Position numbers and translations under genes: made by a program
The notes under the pieces: model-generated
Seen by the model: only the letters and a program-made list of their open reading frames with translations
Told to the model about the DNA's origin: nothing
Databases searched by the model: none
In this document: one piece after another, positions 26,863-36,474 of the stretch
Layout: each line of letters opens with the position of its first letter
How positions within the stretch are numbered: position 1 is the stretch's first letter
Assembly: GCA_012267385.1 (NCBI GenBank)
Contig: JAAXGW010000019.1
Span: 1 to 43,985 of the forward strand
Origin: OMG group bacterium
GTDB taxonomy: Bacteria; Pseudomonadota; Gammaproteobacteria; Pseudomonadales; Azotimanducaceae
Length of the DNA stretch: 43,985 bases
Direction of reading: 5' to 3'

Positions 26863-28456
26863 CGGAACAGCTCAAGAACAACTGTTCGCGGAGACATTGT
26901 CTCAGACAGGCTTCGCACCTTCAGACGTGGACTACATCGAAGTTCATGGAACGGGATCAGAATTGGGCGATCCTATCGAAGTGCGTGCTGCTGCTGCTGT
27001 CTACGGACGGAATCGAGAATCTGATAAACCGCTTCTGCTCGGTACGGTAAAGACCAATATCGGCCACTTAGAAGCAGCGGCGGGCGTTGCCGGTCTCATC
27101 AAAGTCCTGTTGTCAATGCGCCATGAGATCATTCCAAAACAGCTACACTTTAAGAATCCCAGTCCGCACGTCGAATGGGACAAACTACCGGTAAAAGTTA
27201 CATCTGAACAGACGGTGTGGCCCCAGAGGTCAAATCGTTCTCCAGTCGCAGGGGTCAGTGCATTCGGTATTTCCGGCACGAACGCGCACGTTATCGTCGA
27301 GCGCGCTCGTGCACGAGATGACCAACCAGTTGTAGATGGTCAAGAGGGCTTCGTTGCCGGTTCTTCACAACGTATACCTGTTGTGCTTGGGGATTTGATT
27401 CAAGACGAAGCGCAGATGGAAACTTTGGCAAGTCGCAGAACGAGGTTTTTACCTCTATCGGGTAAGTCTTACGACGCACTCAAGGAACTAGCGGGTCGTT
27501 ATCTCGATTGGCTGGACGGGCGACAACAAGCATTGTTAAGTGGGGAAGACGCTGAGTCTACGCTACTAGCGGACATGGCATGGACTGCATGTGTCGGGCG
27601 CAGTCATTTTGAGCATCGGGCAGGCATCACGTTTAACGACTGTGCATCGTTAAAAGAGGGTTTATTGAGTGTCGCACGACAGGAAGTTGAACCTGAACGC
27701 AAACCAATTGGAAAGTTGGCTTTCACTTTTAATGGCGATTACAAGCAGTGGATCGAAAACGTAGATGAACTGTACAACAGTGAACCGGTGCTACAAGCTG
27801 TGTTGAATCAATGCGACCAAGCATTTCGCGACAAATACGATGACTCATTGCTTGAAATCTTAAATGGAGATTCCAAAAATTGGGAGAAATCCGCATGGAC
27901 GCTACCCGCTGTTTATTCGTTGGAGTGTGCGATCACTGCCCTGTGGAACAGCTTAGGAATTCACCCAAGCGTAGTTGTTGGATATGGTGTGGGTAAACTC
28001 GCTGCTGCTCAGGCGGCTGGCGTGTTTAACCTAGAGGAAGGTGTTCGACTTGCCGCATCGTACGGTGAAAGAGCAGGTAAAAATGAAAACGAAGATCGCT
28101 CCGAAGATTTGGAAGCTTGCTTGAAAGAATATTCTCTCTCGCCACTCCGTTTACCCTTTGTGAATGGTACCACAGCCAAAATGGTAGACATCGGCGAGAA
28201 TCCAGACCTGACATCATGGTTCACGCCGAACACTAAAACTGAGCACGTCTCACGCCACGAGGCAGCATTAACGAAACTGGGCGTCGACTCTGAGATTGAA
28301 ATCAATTCGACTACAGAGATTGTAGAAGTTGTCGCTCGATTGTATGAGGCAGGGTGCGAGTTAGACTTCGGCGGACTCTTCGCCGGAGAGGTACGGCGAC
28401 GAATTTCGCTACCAAATTATCCTTTCCAGCGTCAATCGTATTGGTTCAGTCACTAA
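26771..28456 (+). pseudogene. Type I PKS, part 3: end of KS2 and inactive acyltransferase
   Basis: It continues KS2 after an extra C at about 26774-26777 (GATGCCCGAAGC; one C fewer restores SDAEAQGDRIW). The KS2 histidines remain: EVHGTGSELGDPIE and NIGHLEAAAG; KS ends GVSAFGISGTNAHVIVE. The following AT is degenerate but open: the GQG motif reads FNGDYKQW, the catalytic GHSxG reads VVGYGVGKLAAAQ, and the region holding the HAFH motif is deleted. The protein stops right after the post-AT linker (PNYPFQRQSYW). No ACP, thioesterase or reductase follows, so the final module cannot load or carry an extender by itself. Confidence 0.85.
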
Positions 28457-28533
28457 ATGTGAACCACTTGTCAATTCGGTGCATAGGATATTCGTGTTGT
28501 GTAGAGCAGAATGTGAATCACCTATCTACTCGG
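28456..28533. repeat. Two imperfect 24-bp direct repeats after the PKS
   Basis: Bases 28456-28479 and 28510-28533 (both AATGTGAA.CAC...TCGG, 19 of 24 identical) repeat 54 bp apart, beginning over the PKS stop codon. Only two copies are seen, so not a CRISPR array. The rest of the gap to 28679 holds nothing else clear. Confidence 0.45.
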
Positions 28534-28679
28534 AGGTGACATTCAGAAATGCAGTAGGAAACTTTACAACCTGTTATCACCCTGCTACACGATAAAAATT
28601 GTAAAAAGTAAATTCACCCCTTTGAAAGGGTCGGTGTCAGGGATAATAGGAAGCAGAGACAGTGTAAAATTTGTTGGTA

Positions 28680-29660
28680 TTAAAAATATTTTTCAACCAT
28701 ACTCTCGCCGACACTTAATTGTTGGGAATAGTGTGATACCATCCCTCCGGATTTATAACCACCAGCGAGTGCAACAGATCCTGTACTAGCGCCTCGGGCG
28801 ATCAATTCGCTTGCTAAACCTATCCGTCCAGAGTGTGCTGTGAGATTTCCTCTCAAATTCGCGTGTTTGCAAACTGCTAGAAGCCGATTTGCTATTTGTC
28901 GACAGGTCAAAGGGATTACAAATCGTCTGGCAATGGTTGGCGCGCCTCCCACAGTTTACGTGCCGCATCTGCACCGCTCGTTTTCAACAATCGATAATCA
29001 ACAGATCCTTCCTGATTGGATTTTGAACTTCGAACTTGGACCAAGATTGTATCTTTGATTGTTCCGTCTTGAATATCTCCCCAACGTAAATCTGCGACCA
29101 CAGAACGCCTCATTCCTGCCATGAACAGTAGAGAAATGATGACTCTATCAACTAGGCACCTTCTTTCGCCTGTGAGGCTGTTTCGCGTTTTCTCGCATGT
29201 TTTCTGGGCTGATCGCAAGTGTTTAGCAGCGTGATGAAATCTTCATAGGTCAACGGAGAACTTTGACCTCGACCACTTTCCTTCCCGAGTCTGCGAATCC
29301 CAGCTAACGTTTCACTGGAAAACTTCCAATCGCTTGAGATTCCCCGGCGTTTAGCCATTCGCTTTATGGCGCTAAACGCTAACTGATACTAGTGGGTGCG
29401 AGACGGCGCGAAACATGAAGACCGGAAAGGTATTGTGCCACATGCTGGTCCTGGAAGGGATTAGAAAGCGTGTTCCAACGCGCAAATTGCTTGAGTGCGG
29501 ATCGATAGGCTTTGACTGTGTTGCGACTAATCAATGCGTTGATGAGCTTAGCAGTCTCAACATCAATTCGCAAAGACACAGCCGCAGATTGTTCCAACAT
29601 GGTTTGTAGCTGTTGGTTCTGCGTCAGTTGTGCGAGCTCTTTTGATTCTTAATTTGTCAT
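28680..29660 (-). pseudogene. Tyrosine recombinase/integrase, multiply disrupted
   Basis: Pieces in three frames join into one integrase of about 325 aa: an N-terminal SAM-like core-binding domain (ISRNTVKAYRSALKQFARW...), then the catalytic domain with MAGMRRSVVADLRW (first Arg), LTAHSGRIGLASEL (HxxR) and GYKSGGMVSHYS (Tyr nucleophile). Breaks: a TAA at codon 4 after ATG 29660 (MTN*ESKELAQLTQNQQLQ), and single-base shifts near 29370, 29160 and 28920. It is transcribed toward the PKS end. It probably once inserted or excised the neighbouring island. Confidence 0.85.
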
Positions 29661-29979
29661 CCGTGACTGCTCTACGATTTTCCGATAACCGTAATTATCG
29701 GAAATCACTATACCACATTACACGCACCAACAAAAAACCGCAAAATAAGCCCTGTAGAGGGATTTTCTTCCTCAGAGGAACAATCTTATATCGTCTAGTG
29801 GTCGTTGCGTATGGTCGCGTGCGACTGTGTGAGGCTGTTTCACACAAAACTGCCCCAATCGAAACTGTTTCTACGATCAGGGCGAGTTGAGTATTGAAGG
29901 GTTCGAAATATCAAGACCCGGGCTATCTAATGCTGATAACCGATCACTCGTGAACAACCAAATATTTTAGAGCTAGCTT
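29661..29979. other. Intergenic stretch holding a core-site-like inverted repeat
   Basis: There is no gene in these 319 bases. The only clear structure is the inverted repeat at 29679-29704; the remainder is AT-rich with no recognisable RNA or coding signal. Confidence 0.6.
29679..29704. repeat. Inverted repeat resembling a tyrosine-recombinase core site
   Basis: Arms TTTCCGATAA (29679-29688) and TTATCGGAAA (29695-29704) are perfect complements with a 6-bp centre, CCGTAA. Arms of about 9-13 bp around a 6-8 bp spacer are the layout of Xer, Cre and Flp core sites. It lies 19 bp upstream of the decayed recombinase start. An operator is the alternative. Confidence 0.5.
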
Positions 29980-30993
29980 TTATATTTCATCTACTCTTTC
30001 CTTCCCAAACTCTTTTTCAAACTCCCCTAACAGTTCTTCTAATTTAGTTTTTAACTCTCGTTCCTGCGCGACGAACCCTTTAGAACTCTCTAAACTCGTA
30101 CGCATCAATGGAATATAAGGAGCCGCTTTTTCTCCATACTTAAGCATCGCTTCGACAATTGGGATCTTAGGAGTACCAAACATCAACTGATCCTTTTCTA
30201 ATACGGTGACAAGCGCGTCAAAACCCTCGTCTGATCGAAACTCACCTAGACTGCGCGCGGCTAAACTTGAAAATTGTCGAACTGAGCCAATGTGTGACAA
30301 TATTTCAATACGAAACTCTCGATCTTTGGGATTATTGAATTTACCATGAAAGAGCGCGGAGAGTAAAGGCAGCGGATTATTGGTATCAGATCCTCCCTCG
30401 GCTCGAATCTCATCTTCGGTATAAGTGACGCGTTGACCATCAGGCAGCCCCCCGCGATATTCACTTGAAAACACGTCCCAAACAATCTCATAAACTTTCT
30501 CATCTTGGGGATACAGGTACGCTAGAGTCAACGGGAGCCCCAGCCAATACGGTCTGGGTAAAACCGATCCAACATCCGTTCCAGACCTCTCTTTGATAGA
30601 AAAAACTAAATCTGGGATAACACCGTCTACCTCTTCCTAATTAGTATCCCACATAGCTATCAACTTGTCGTACAAGTCTGGAACATCCTGCAAACGCCGA
30701 TCAAACTCGGGGAGTTGTCTTTTTTCCTCCACTTGAATTCGATTTAAATTCACATAGAAGATAATCGCTCCAACTGTACTTTCAACAATTTTAGGGATGT
30801 TGTGTTTCAAGCCCTGTGAAACTAAAGTGTGGATCTCCTCGTTTGAAACTTCTGGATCGAACAACACCTCTAGTTTGAGCCCACCAAAAGAGTCATTCTC
30901 AGGCTGAGCTTCTTCTTCCCCTTGCTCCGAAAAGACTTGCACCGCAAACAAAACGAAGACTAGGTGTAATACCATTCCTTGCCGCACTTTCAT
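29980..30993 (-). pseudogene. Secreted HEAT-like protein interrupted by an in-frame amber codon
   Basis: One frame runs from ATG 30993 to 29980 with a single TAG at 30637-30639 (...KLIAMWDTN*EEVDGVIPDLVF...). It is otherwise open, and the regions before and after stay in phase. The full product would be about 337 aa: a signal peptide (MVLHLVFVLFAVQVFS), an acidic linker, then helical repeat segments (IPKIVESTVGAIIFYV; FSSLAARSLGEFRSDEGFDALVTVL; PIVEAMLKYGEKAAPYIPLM) resembling HEAT repeats, and a charged C-terminal coil. The stop is one transition away from CAG (Gln). It follows the gene at 31009 by about 15 bp on the same strand, so they form an operon. No function is assigned. Confidence 0.7.
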
Positions 30994-31008
30994 CAAAACA
31001 GACAGATA

Positions 31009-31758
31009 CTAGAACAAACCAGGGAACAATCTCCTCAACATATTTAACAAGACGGGCGCTAGCTTATATCCTATTCCAAAGAACATTCGGTTTTGAGGAT
31101 TGGAAAAGCCAGAAGTGTCGATGCCGGCTACGACCCACTCCGTCCAGTGCTGGCAATTTTGCAAAAACAAATGATATTTCCTGTATTCCCATCCATGATA
31201 TAGGAAACGTTCGTGCGCACGGTGATGGTCACTCAAGGGCACGCCTGCTTTTATTTCCTCATCTAAGTGTTCTTCCGGAGCTTGGTACACCATGGTGCAA
31301 TAGCGCTTTTGCAGGTTGTACATCTCTTGCACATCTTCGAGGTGTGTGTTGTTTATCATCCTACCGGGTATGTAAATAATTGCGCCGAATAAATAACTTC
31401 CCACATGGAATAAATAGAGTGGATCGTCTACGTCAATCGCGTTGTAAAACCCTCTCATTACCGCTTCTTTCGCTTTCTGACCTGGGGGTTTATATCCTTT
31501 GGTACGCGCGTAGTAGGGTTCTTCGTGGCGTATGCTCCATAGTGGGTTCACTAGCTCTAAAGTGCTGCTCAATACTTCAGGGACTCCCCCAAAATTGGGT
31601 GTGTGACACGGCCCTACCTCAATATAAAATTTCTTCGGGTCTGGCTGACCATCTGGAGGGCTATGTCCGGCAGAAAGATTGTGTGTTGTAAAGGTCACAA
31701 TCATAAGGACGGAAAAGGCTACCAGTGTTAGTTTCTTGGTATTTTCAATTAATGCCAT
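31009..31758 (-). CDS. Exported protein with NC-H-W motif, possible papain-like/LRAT-type fold
   Basis: 249 aa from ATG 31758 (GAGGAG seven bases upstream; a TTG at 31773 is less likely). Signal peptide: LTLVAFSVLMIVTFTTHNLSAG. The mature part holds PCHTPNFGG, LYLFHVGSYLFGAIIYIPG, and near the end YHLFLQNCQHWTEWVVAG. An Asn-Cys-x-His-aromatic motif after an earlier His-containing strand recalls the permuted papain-like (LRAT / NlpC-P60) group, where the Cys is catalytic. The similarity is short and the fold is inference. It is probably periplasmic or surface-exposed, and co-transcribed with the disrupted HEAT-like gene. Confidence 0.6.
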   Translation of the reverse strand: MALIENTKKLTLVAFSVLMIVTFTTHNLSAGHSPPDGQPDPKKFYIEVGPCHTPNFGGVPEVLSSTLELVNPLWSIRHEEPYYARTKGYKPPGQKAKEAVMRGFYNAIDVDDPLYLFHVGSYLFGAIIYIPGRMINNTHLEDVQEMYNLQKRYCTMVYQAPEEHLDEEIKAGVPLSDHHRAHERFLYHGWEYRKYHLFLQNCQHWTEWVVAGIDTSGFSNPQNRMFFGIGYKLAPVLLNMLRRLFPGLF

Positions 31759-31974
31759 AACAAGTCTCCTCAAATGTTTGTTTGTGCATCCGATACTCTT
31801 GACGACATACTCGAGGGTTACTTATCTCCCAATGTAATCGTTCAAAAATAGATTTTAACAACAATCTACCGTTAAAAGTTAAATCCTGCTTGATTCGCTA
31901 AAGTATTCTCTCAAGATCACTTTTTTCGGATAGAATGAGCTTTATGTGTGATAAATCGCGATTGGAGGCGAATC

Positions 31975-32697
31975 ATGTTTTTCAAAAATCTAATAGCATT
32001 AGTTGCTTTACTTTCCGTACCCCTCATGGCAGCCGGTCAATCTGACGGATTCCCGCTGTCGAACGATACCTCAGACATAGATCTAGAACAAAACGACGTC
32101 GAAACCCCGAATGGGATTGACCTGTCTAGTTGGATCGAGTCTACGTTTCTTGGTGTGTCGGACAACCCGGTGCGTGAACACGCGAACAAACTGATCATTC
32201 GGTTAGCTAGTGCTCCCGATTCCACATCGGAACGCAGGCCTTGGCGATCGATAGAAGATCCTGAACGAGCGGGCGTGTTTCCGTTTCAGCCTGTGAGTTT
32301 AAATCCGCTCCGACAAACTAATCCTCTTGGAGAAAATTTGATGACAACGTTAGAGCCTGGAGGACGATCGTGTACGCCAATTACGCATTCGTTTCCTACG
32401 CGGGATGGTGACCTCGTGATAACCTATTTTGAAACCACTTGTACGAAGCCAGATGGACGAGACTATAAATGGAAATTGGAGATCGCTTTGTTTGGACCTA
32501 GCGGTAATGTGCAAGCTGAATTCAACAGGACAGGTAACAAGGTAAAATTTCTTAAAGCTGTGACGAAGCAGAAACTTGAATGTATATCAGGAGAGTGGGA
32601 GTCTCAGGCTAAGCTCAGGTACCGTCGGACTGGCTGGTTTCAGAGTTGGGAAACCATTTATCACAACTCGCTCTACTCTGACATTACTTGTCCGTGA
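31975..32697 (+). CDS. Exported hypothetical protein
   Basis: 240 aa from ATG 31975, chosen because TTGGAGGCG lies just upstream; an in-frame ATG at 31948 lacks a site. Signal peptide MFFKNLIALVALLSVPLMAA, cleavage near GQSDG. The mature region is low in recognisable motifs: an acidic N-terminal stretch, then a probable beta-rich C-terminal half with four or five cysteines (RSCTPITH, ETTCTKPDG, KLECISGEW, ITCP), compatible with disulphides in the periplasm. It is divergent from the exported genes at 29980-31758. Function unknown. Confidence 0.7.
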   Translation: MFFKNLIALVALLSVPLMAAGQSDGFPLSNDTSDIDLEQNDVETPNGIDLSSWIESTFLGVSDNPVREHANKLIIRLASAPDSTSERRPWRSIEDPERAGVFPFQPVSLNPLRQTNPLGENLMTTLEPGGRSCTPITHSFPTRDGDLVITYFETTCTKPDGRDYKWKLEIALFGPSGNVQAEFNRTGNKVKFLKAVTKQKLECISGEWESQAKLRYRRTGWFQSWETIYHNSLYSDITCP

Positions 32698-32819
32698 TGA
32701 CGGTACTCTGTTTTTTCGCGTCGACAGGAAAGAGTCAACTCTTAATTTGATAAATATATTCATTCGATCACTGAAACCTTGAGACTGGTTTTAGTCGATA
32801 GACTATCTGAAACTGAAGC

Positions 32820-35800
32820 GTGTTGACGCTCGATAAATTTCGGGCTCACGTATACCGCGATAAGCTCACACTCTTGTGGGCGTTAGCGCGTAATGAGTTG
32901 CGCGTGTGTGCTCGGATGTCACGGACAAAGTTCGTACTCGTTTTGTTCTGGTTGATTTGCGTGGTGTATTTCGTCTTAGTCACGAACTGGCACATGCAGA
33001 ATTCAGGTGTCGTACCGATGTACGGTGTGATCAGCCCTCGATACATCGCGAGTCTGTTAGGTAGTGACTTACTTGCATTGTTATGTTTAGGGATGCTGTT
33101 GTTCACCTTCGACATAAGGCATCGCGACGAAAGCAATCGTATCCGAGAGATTATTGATTCAAAACCTATCAACAGCACCGAACTATTCATCGGGAGACTT
33201 CTGGGCATCTTCCTCCTTGTGGGAACACCGATGTTCATTATCGTTGCTCTTGCTGTCGGATGGGGGGTGATCTCTGAAGTCTTCTCGATCCCGTTTGGGG
33301 AACCTATTGAACCTTGGAGCGTCGCGTCGTTTTTGATACTTGATGTGACGCCAAGCTTTATCTTCTGGGGAAGCTTTACTCTCTTTCTTGTTTCTGCGAT
33401 TCGATCCAGAATACTCGTCTTAGTGCTCACTGTGTTTTGTTTGTATGGCATGGTTTGGGTCAACAGTCGTCTTCCCTTGCACATTTCCACGCCGTTGCAA
33501 ACGGTAACTGCCAACGTGATTTTTCCTTCAGATCTGATTCCAACATTCTTCACGCTGGAAACTTTTTTAAATCGAATTGCATTGATATTGTTTGGTTTTG
33601 GATTTCTCTATTGGTTGTCGCACATTTACCCTCGCAACAGTCCGTCGTCGACTCCTCAGCATAGTAGAGCTCTGTACTGTTTCGCTGGCGGACTCTTTCT
33701 AATTCTTGGGATGTTCGGCGCACAGGCTCTTGAACACCAACAAATAGCTAAGTGGATTCGAGTGCATGACGCGCACTTCGATCCCGATTTATTTCCAGAC
33801 GTTAAACACATTGAAGGATCTGTTGACGTTTACCCTGGACGATCGGTGTCGTTAGATTTGAGCCTGTCGGTCTCTGTCTCGGACCACGATACCGACGAAG
33901 ATGTACTATTTTCATTCAACCCTGGATATCGTATCGTCAGTCTCTTCATTGACGGGGATGTCATCAAGGACCGAAGTTTTCGGAACGGCTTGTTGAAGAT
34001 TCCCCGTCATTACTTCGATAGCAAGGAGGTGAATTTGCGACTTCAAGCAAAGGGACGACCCAAAACACAGTTTGCTTACTTAGACTCGGTAGATCGGCTT
34101 TCTAAAATCATTGGACCTGAGGTTCGACAACTTCAATATCTTGGGACCGAAAACTACATCTTTCGTCCTGAATTCGTCGTACTGATGCCATGTGTCAAGT
34201 GGTATCCAGTAGCTGGTACCGCGACGAAAGAAGACCAATGGGAACAGCGAACTAAAGACTTCTTTACTGTGGACCTAAGAGTGTCGGTTCCCCACAATTG
34301 GATTGTTGCAGGTCCGGCACAACGAAAATTGTTGCCCGAGGAGAAGAGGACTACCTATCTATTTCAAACATCAAATCCAATACCGCAGCTCGCTTTGGTC
34401 GCGTCAAGGTTTGAGCATGCCTCTTCCATGATCGATGGAATTGAGTTCGAAGTTGTGTACAGTCGACAACATCGAAAGACGTTCGAGACACTGATCCCAA
34501 CTGGTGAAGACTATCTTGTTCGCATTCGAGAATACTTGGACAAACTCGATTCTCTTAATCTGACCTACCCGCACTCTGTGTTTTCATTGGTCGAAGTGCC
34601 CGCTTCATTGCGATCGATCGGGGGTAGTAAAGAGTTGGATCCAGTATTAGGGATGCCTGGCATCCTGATGGTACCAGAGACTACTCTTCCAACAATGCAC
34701 GTCGCGAGTTTGCACCCTCCGTACGATTTCCAACGCCAAAGAGGACCTCGCCCATATACCTACGATGAATGGATGAGCAGGAAAGTTCGATATTTAGAGG
34801 GATATTTTGGTATCGAACTCTATGCAGGGAACCACCTCTCTCACTTTTCACGTTCCATCGCCGCTGATCAATTGAACGCAGTCGGTGCAAATGCAGAACT
34901 GCTAAATCGTATATTGAATCAAATCATGCAACTCTACGTCGCTGAGTATGAAGTCGCGTTTGACTTTAAATTAGCTTTGGAACTTGATTTAGTGGATCTA
35001 ACAGAGTTCGATCCTATTGAGGGTTTGCGTGCATTTAAACGTGTTTTCGACACTGATCGGGACGAACAGTTGCACGAATTGCGGTACGCACGAATGCATA
35101 AGGTGAAATCGGATGCAGTATTGGATGCGGTTGAAACTCTACAATTGTCCGATCATGCATCATTGAACGACCTATCAATCAAAGAAGAGCGAGCTCTTCG
35201 AGTTCGGTCACTTGCGTTGAGTAAGGCATTGATCGATACGCTAGGTAAGAAATCCTTGAGTGGTATTATTGCGGAGCTTTTAACTCGGTTTCGAGGACAA
35301 AATTTTTCTTATGATGACTTCCTCGTAGCGGTGCAATCGCAAGGAGTCAATTTCGAGGAACACTTCTACGACATGCTTCATTCTACTCGCCTACCAGGGT
35401 TTCTTGTGTCGGAAGTAACGCAGAGTCGCGTTCAGACGGATGAAGGCGAACAGGCGATCTATCAGGTGAGCTTCATACTGGAAAATGGAGAACCAGTATC
35501 GGGATTTTGCAATGTCAAACCTGTTAACAATGATTTCTACTTGGATTTCCCGCACGAAGCTCCCCCGAATCCAGTTTTTGTCGAGAAGCATCAGCGACTA
35601 GAAGTGCTTATTGAAAGTGAATCGCCCGTTACCGATATTCTGGTCGAACCGTATCTATCACTCAATCGTACTTCGATAGTAACATCGGTACCACCACCAA
35701 AAGACATATCTGATGATACTCCCGATAGCGGTGAGCATCCACGGATCGTATCTATTCTTCCAACGGAGAAATTGCGAACTACGAACGACTTGTCCATAGT

Positions 35801-36386
35801 CATTGACGATCTCGATTTTGGATTCTCAGTGATAGACTCTTCAGAAAGAAGACCTTTGGTCGGTACATTACAAAATCTATTAAAACGGTTCTCAGGAATT
35901 AAAGAAGTTCCTCTATTACGTGGTCTCCCAGAATTTCAGTTTAACAGTGACGTTGTGCCTGAGGATACTTGGGAACGAATGTCACATCGAGATGCATACG
36001 GAAAGTATTGGAGAACGCTTGTTCTGAATCGGTTGGGTCGCGGCAAATCATATGCGAAATTTGCAACTCAACTTCCCTCCAACGGTGCTTGGCGGCTCGA
36101 GTATTTCGTTCCCCAAGATTGGCTCATGCTCACTCACCACTATTGGCGTTCTTCTCACAAATACTATAGTGGATGGGATAAAGGAGTCGCGAAAATCGAC
36201 GTACATGCGAACTCAGACGTAATTACGAACGAAATAGACTTTTCTGGTGTGGAATTGGGTTGGTATGAAATCGGACAGTACGACATCGAGAAACCGGACG
36301 TAGAAGTTCGACTTTCAAATCCAGATTACAGTGGAGCAGTATTTGCCGACGCTATTCGGTGGAGTCCTGTTGAGGACGAGGACTAA
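32820..36386 (+). CDS. ABC-2-type permease fused to degenerate M1-peptidase-like region
   Basis: 1188 aa, GTG start. Residues ~1-310 are a six-helix membrane region with ABC-2 features: TLLWALARNELR at the N-terminus and RIREIIDSKPINSTELFIGRLLG, the loop typical of gliding-type permeases. Residues ~320-760 resemble an M1 aminopeptidase fold (beta domain; SVPHNWIVAGPAQR; LVEVPASL). The zinc site is missing: where HExxH would lie the sequence reads SRSIAADQL, so no catalysis is expected. A C-terminal ~350 aa beta-rich part follows. ABC permease/M1 fusions are known, normally beside an ATP-binding protein gene; none is in this window. Role unknown. Confidence 0.75.
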   Translation: MLTLDKFRAHVYRDKLTLLWALARNELRVCARMSRTKFVLVLFWLICVVYFVLVTNWHMQNSGVVPMYGVISPRYIASLLGSDLLALLCLGMLLFTFDIRHRDESNRIREIIDSKPINSTELFIGRLLGIFLLVGTPMFIIVALAVGWGVISEVFSIPFGEPIEPWSVASFLILDVTPSFIFWGSFTLFLVSAIRSRILVLVLTVFCLYGMVWVNSRLPLHISTPLQTVTANVIFPSDLIPTFFTLETFLNRIALILFGFGFLYWLSHIYPRNSPSSTPQHSRALYCFAGGLFLILGMFGAQALEHQQIAKWIRVHDAHFDPDLFPDVKHIEGSVDVYPGRSVSLDLSLSVSVSDHDTDEDVLFSFNPGYRIVSLFIDGDVIKDRSFRNGLLKIPRHYFDSKEVNLRLQAKGRPKTQFAYLDSVDRLSKIIGPEVRQLQYLGTENYIFRPEFVVLMPCVKWYPVAGTATKEDQWEQRTKDFFTVDLRVSVPHNWIVAGPAQRKLLPEEKRTTYLFQTSNPIPQLALVASRFEHASSMIDGIEFEVVYSRQHRKTFETLIPTGEDYLVRIREYLDKLDSLNLTYPHSVFSLVEVPASLRSIGGSKELDPVLGMPGILMVPETTLPTMHVASLHPPYDFQRQRGPRPYTYDEWMSRKVRYLEGYFGIELYAGNHLSHFSRSIAADQLNAVGANAELLNRILNQIMQLYVAEYEVAFDFKLALELDLVDLTEFDPIEGLRAFKRVFDTDRDEQLHELRYARMHKVKSDAVLDAVETLQLSDHASLNDLSIKEERALRVRSLALSKALIDTLGKKSLSGIIAELLTRFRGQNFSYDDFLVAVQSQGVNFEEHFYDMLHSTRLPGFLVSEVTQSRVQTDEGEQAIYQVSFILENGEPVSGFCNVKPVNNDFYLDFPHEAPPNPVFVEKHQRLEVLIESESPVTDILVEPYLSLNRTSIVTSVPPPKDISDDTPDSGEHPRIVSILPTEKLRTTNDLSIVIDDLDFGFSVIDSSERRPLVGTLQNLLKRFSGIKEVPLLRGLPEFQFNSDVVPEDTWERMSHRDAYGKYWRTLVLNRLGRGKSYAKFATQLPSNGAWRLEYFVPQDWLMLTHHYWRSSHKYYSGWDKGVAKIDVHANSDVITNEIDFSGVELGWYEIGQYDIEKPDVEVRLSNPDYSGAVFADAIRWSPVEDED

Positions 36387-36474
36387 AACAAATTCACGTA
36401 ATTATCACTTAAGTGTCATATTGGTTTACGGACTTTGCACCAAAATTTATCATGGAGAGACATACACGGCCGCT

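Noticed and set aside
28456-28533. CRISPR array
   Set aside because: Only two imperfect repeats, no regular spacers and no cas genes.
28618-28640. Terminator after the PKS (CCCTTTGAAAGGG)
   Set aside because: Short imperfect stem with no T-run.
29980-30531. Separate 183-aa gene
   Set aside because: It is in phase with the upstream 119-aa frame through one TAG and lacks its own signal or ribosome site, so it is treated as one broken gene.
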